Positions 62,575-64,000 of a stretch of DNA of 64,000 bases are shown here, one piece after another; within the stretch, counting starts at the first letter, position 1; every line of letters starts with the position of its first letter. The DNA comes from Foliamicus sp963666765 (lineage in GTDB: Bacteria; Pseudomonadota; Gammaproteobacteria; Steroidobacterales; Foliamicaceae): positions 372,001-436,000 of the forward strand of contig OY762933.1 of NCBI GenBank assembly GCA_963666765.1, written 5' to 3'. A model generated the notes under the pieces. The model was not told where the DNA came from. It saw only the letters and a program-made list of their open reading frames with translations, and ran no database searches. A program made the position numbers and the translations under genes.

Positions 62575-64000
62575 ATGATGAGGATGCTGCATCGATATGG
62601 TGCGTTTTGGTTTGCAGTCCGTTTCGTTTCTCTTGGCGCCGCCGTTTCGCTATCCGCATGCGGGGGTTCCGGTTCCGACAGTCCGCTACCACCGCTGACT
62701 TCTTCTCCGAGCATCAGCGTCTCCACCACCAGTATCGAGGCGGAGGCGGATGGCGAGCGCGTATCCGTCGATGTGTCCAACGATGGTGGCGGAACGCTGA
62801 ACTGGACGGCTGCCGTCGCTGACGGCGTGGATTGGGCCCGCATCTCGGGCGGATCCAGGGGAACCAACTCGGGAACCGTTGAGATCGAAGTTGACGCCAA
62901 CACGGGCGCCGCTCGCGAGTTCGAATTGACCGTGTCGGGCAATGACACCACTTCCAGCACCGTTGCGGTCCGACAGGCGGAAGCGCCGGCGGTCCTTGAT
63001 CTGTCGGCCTCCTCCACGGAATTGGATGGCGAGGGCGGCGCCGTCAGCCTGCAGGTGCGCAACACCGGTTACGCAACGATGCAATGGACCGCCCGCCTGC
63101 CGGACGATGTGGACTGGGCCTATATCGAAAGCGGCGACTCCGGCACAGACTCTGGAGAGATCATGGTCCGCTACGCCCTGAATGGCGGCGAGGATCGGGA
63201 ACTTGAGGTTGCCGTGACCGCGGCGGCGGCCTCCAATTCGCCGCAGTCGCTGGCGTTGAGCCAGGAATGGTTTGGTGTGAGCGCCTGCACCTACACGGAG
63301 GCCCGCAAGGAAGTGTTCGACATCCTCCGGGACGTTTATTACTTCAACGATGAGGTGGAGCAGCAAGCAAAATACGACAGACTATTTCTGGATGATTTCA
63401 GCAATATCGATGCGCTTCTGGACGAGATTCGCTGGATGCCCGAGACGCTTGACCGCGGGTTTAGCTACTGGCTGACCAAGAAGGAGTCCGAAATGCTGTT
63501 TGCCGGCGAGGCGTTTATTTTCGGGTTCCGCATGCTTGTCATCGTCAACGAGTCGGATCAGCCTCTTTATCTTGAGATGCGCGATGTCTATGAAGGGTCT
63601 CCGGCAGGCGACGCCGGTCTCAGGCGGGGCGACAAGATCCTGGCTCTGAACGGCAAGACGGTCGATGGCCTTACCTTCGAGCAGATTCAGGTTGAACTGG
63701 GTCCCAACGAGGAAGGCTACGAGGTCGAGGTCGAGGTGGAAACGCCGTCAGGCGCCCGCAGGGCGTACCGCATGGCCAAGCGGCTGGTTGAGCTCCGGAC
63801 CGTGCCGGAGGAACACGTCAGCATTTTTGATACGGACGCAGGCAAGGTGGGCTATCTTCACTTCAGGACCTTTTTCGGTGATGCGAACGAACGGTTGCTG
63901 GAGGAATTCGCCGGCTTCAGGTCCGAGGGTGTCCGTCATGTGATCGTTGACTTGCGCTACAACGGAGGCGGCAGCGTGCCGATCGCCCATGGCCTCGCCA
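62575..64000 (+). CDS. Lipoprotein with BACON-like domains, PDZ and S41 protease domain, 3' end missing
   Basis: Open from ATG 62575 (or 62578) to the window end. Lipobox LGAAVSLSACGGSG (lipidated Cys near residue 30), two ~80-residue beta-sandwich repeats of BACON type (W-T-A ... VDWARISGGSRGTNSG and MQWTA ... VDWAYIESGDSG), a helical N-terminal protease part (EVFDILRDVYYFND), a PDZ domain (SPAGDAGLRRGDKILALNGK) and the start of an S41 C-terminal-processing protease (VDLRYNGGGSVPIAHGLA), before the catalytic Ser region. Probably an outer-membrane-anchored protease of the tail-specific family. Confidence 0.82.
   Translation, partial: MMRMLHRYGAFWFAVRFVSLGAAVSLSACGGSGSDSPLPPLTSSPSISVSTTSIEAEADGERVSVDVSNDGGGTLNWTAAVADGVDWARISGGSRGTNSGTVEIEVDANTGAAREFELTVSGNDTTSSTVAVRQAEAPAVLDLSASSTELDGEGGAVSLQVRNTGYATMQWTARLPDDVDWAYIESGDSGTDSGEIMVRYALNGGEDRELEVAVTAAAASNSPQSLALSQEWFGVSACTYTEARKEVFDILRDVYYFNDEVEQQAKYDRLFLDDFSNIDALLDEIRWMPETLDRGFSYWLTKKESEMLFAGEAFIFGFRMLVIVNESDQPLYLEMRDVYEGSPAGDAGLRRGDKILALNGKTVDGLTFEQIQVELGPNEEGYEVEVEVETPSGARRAYRMAKRLVELRTVPEEHVSIFDTDAGKVGYLHFRTFFGDANERLLEEFAGFRSEGVRHVIVDLRYNGGGSVPIAHGLA

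Overview
The window reads as one stretch of a GC-rich gammaproteobacterial chromosome. The strongest taxonomic hint is gene order: yebC-ruvC-ruvA-ruvB-tolQ-tolR-tolA-tolB-pal-cpoB followed by a tRNA-Lys, an arrangement known from Gammaproteobacteria. The other core genes (sucA-sucB-lpd, an ECF sigma/FecR/TonB-receptor unit, Tat-exported enzymes) fit this, but no rRNA or other taxonomic marker is present, so the genus is open.

Layout. 1-9.9 kb is accessory metabolism and envelope: the end of a DUF1838 gene, a RelE/XRE toxin-antitoxin pair, thpR, a TauD-type dioxygenase with an unusual C-terminal helical domain, two tandem MFS transporters and a sugar-nucleotide epimerase lacking a normal start codon, then a three-gene lipid-linked glycosylation cluster on the minus strand. 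10-17.2 kb (minus strand) holds a leucine-rich-repeat protein with a roughly 200-residue Gly/Asp/Glu tract, a 2OG-Fe(II) oxygenase, and an operon of ECF sigma factor, FecR anti-sigma factor and TonB-dependent receptor. 17.4-31.7 kb is core: the 2-oxoglutarate dehydrogenase complex, YebC, the RuvABC resolvasome and the Tol-Pal envelope system, ending in a Tat-exported NAD(P)-binding protein whose last codons overlap a tRNA-Lys gene.

31.8-55.7 kb is a dense defence island starting at the tRNA. In order: a hypothetical gene and a metallophosphoesterase relic; a tight four-gene operon (double GHKL ATPase/histidine kinase, receiver protein, HNH nuclease, N6-adenine methyltransferase) that I cannot match to a named system; a SIR2 protein between direct repeats; a coiled-coil membrane protein; a type I restriction-modification locus in which hsdM is fused to a PIN toxin domain followed by its small antitoxin, and in which a DarTG pair sits between hsdS and hsdR; a 2H-phosphoesterase-like protein and a PP2C phosphatase; and an AbiE-type pair with a leaderless, palindrome-covered promoter, followed by an Mrr-like nuclease. 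I found no integrase and no second copy of the tRNA end, so the right border (about 55.7 kb) is inferred from gene content.

55.8-64 kb returns to host-type genes: a secreted protein of unknown function, a PmtA-like methyltransferase, a minus-strand run of M19 dipeptidase, alpha/beta hydrolase, Tat-exported methyltransferase and small protein, a divergent paralogous small-protein/methyltransferase pair, and the start of a lipoprotein with BACON-like, PDZ and S41 protease domains cut by the window end. A short GC-rich stem-loop repeat occurs in at least three intergenic gaps (near 3.5, 23.0 and 56.6 kb).
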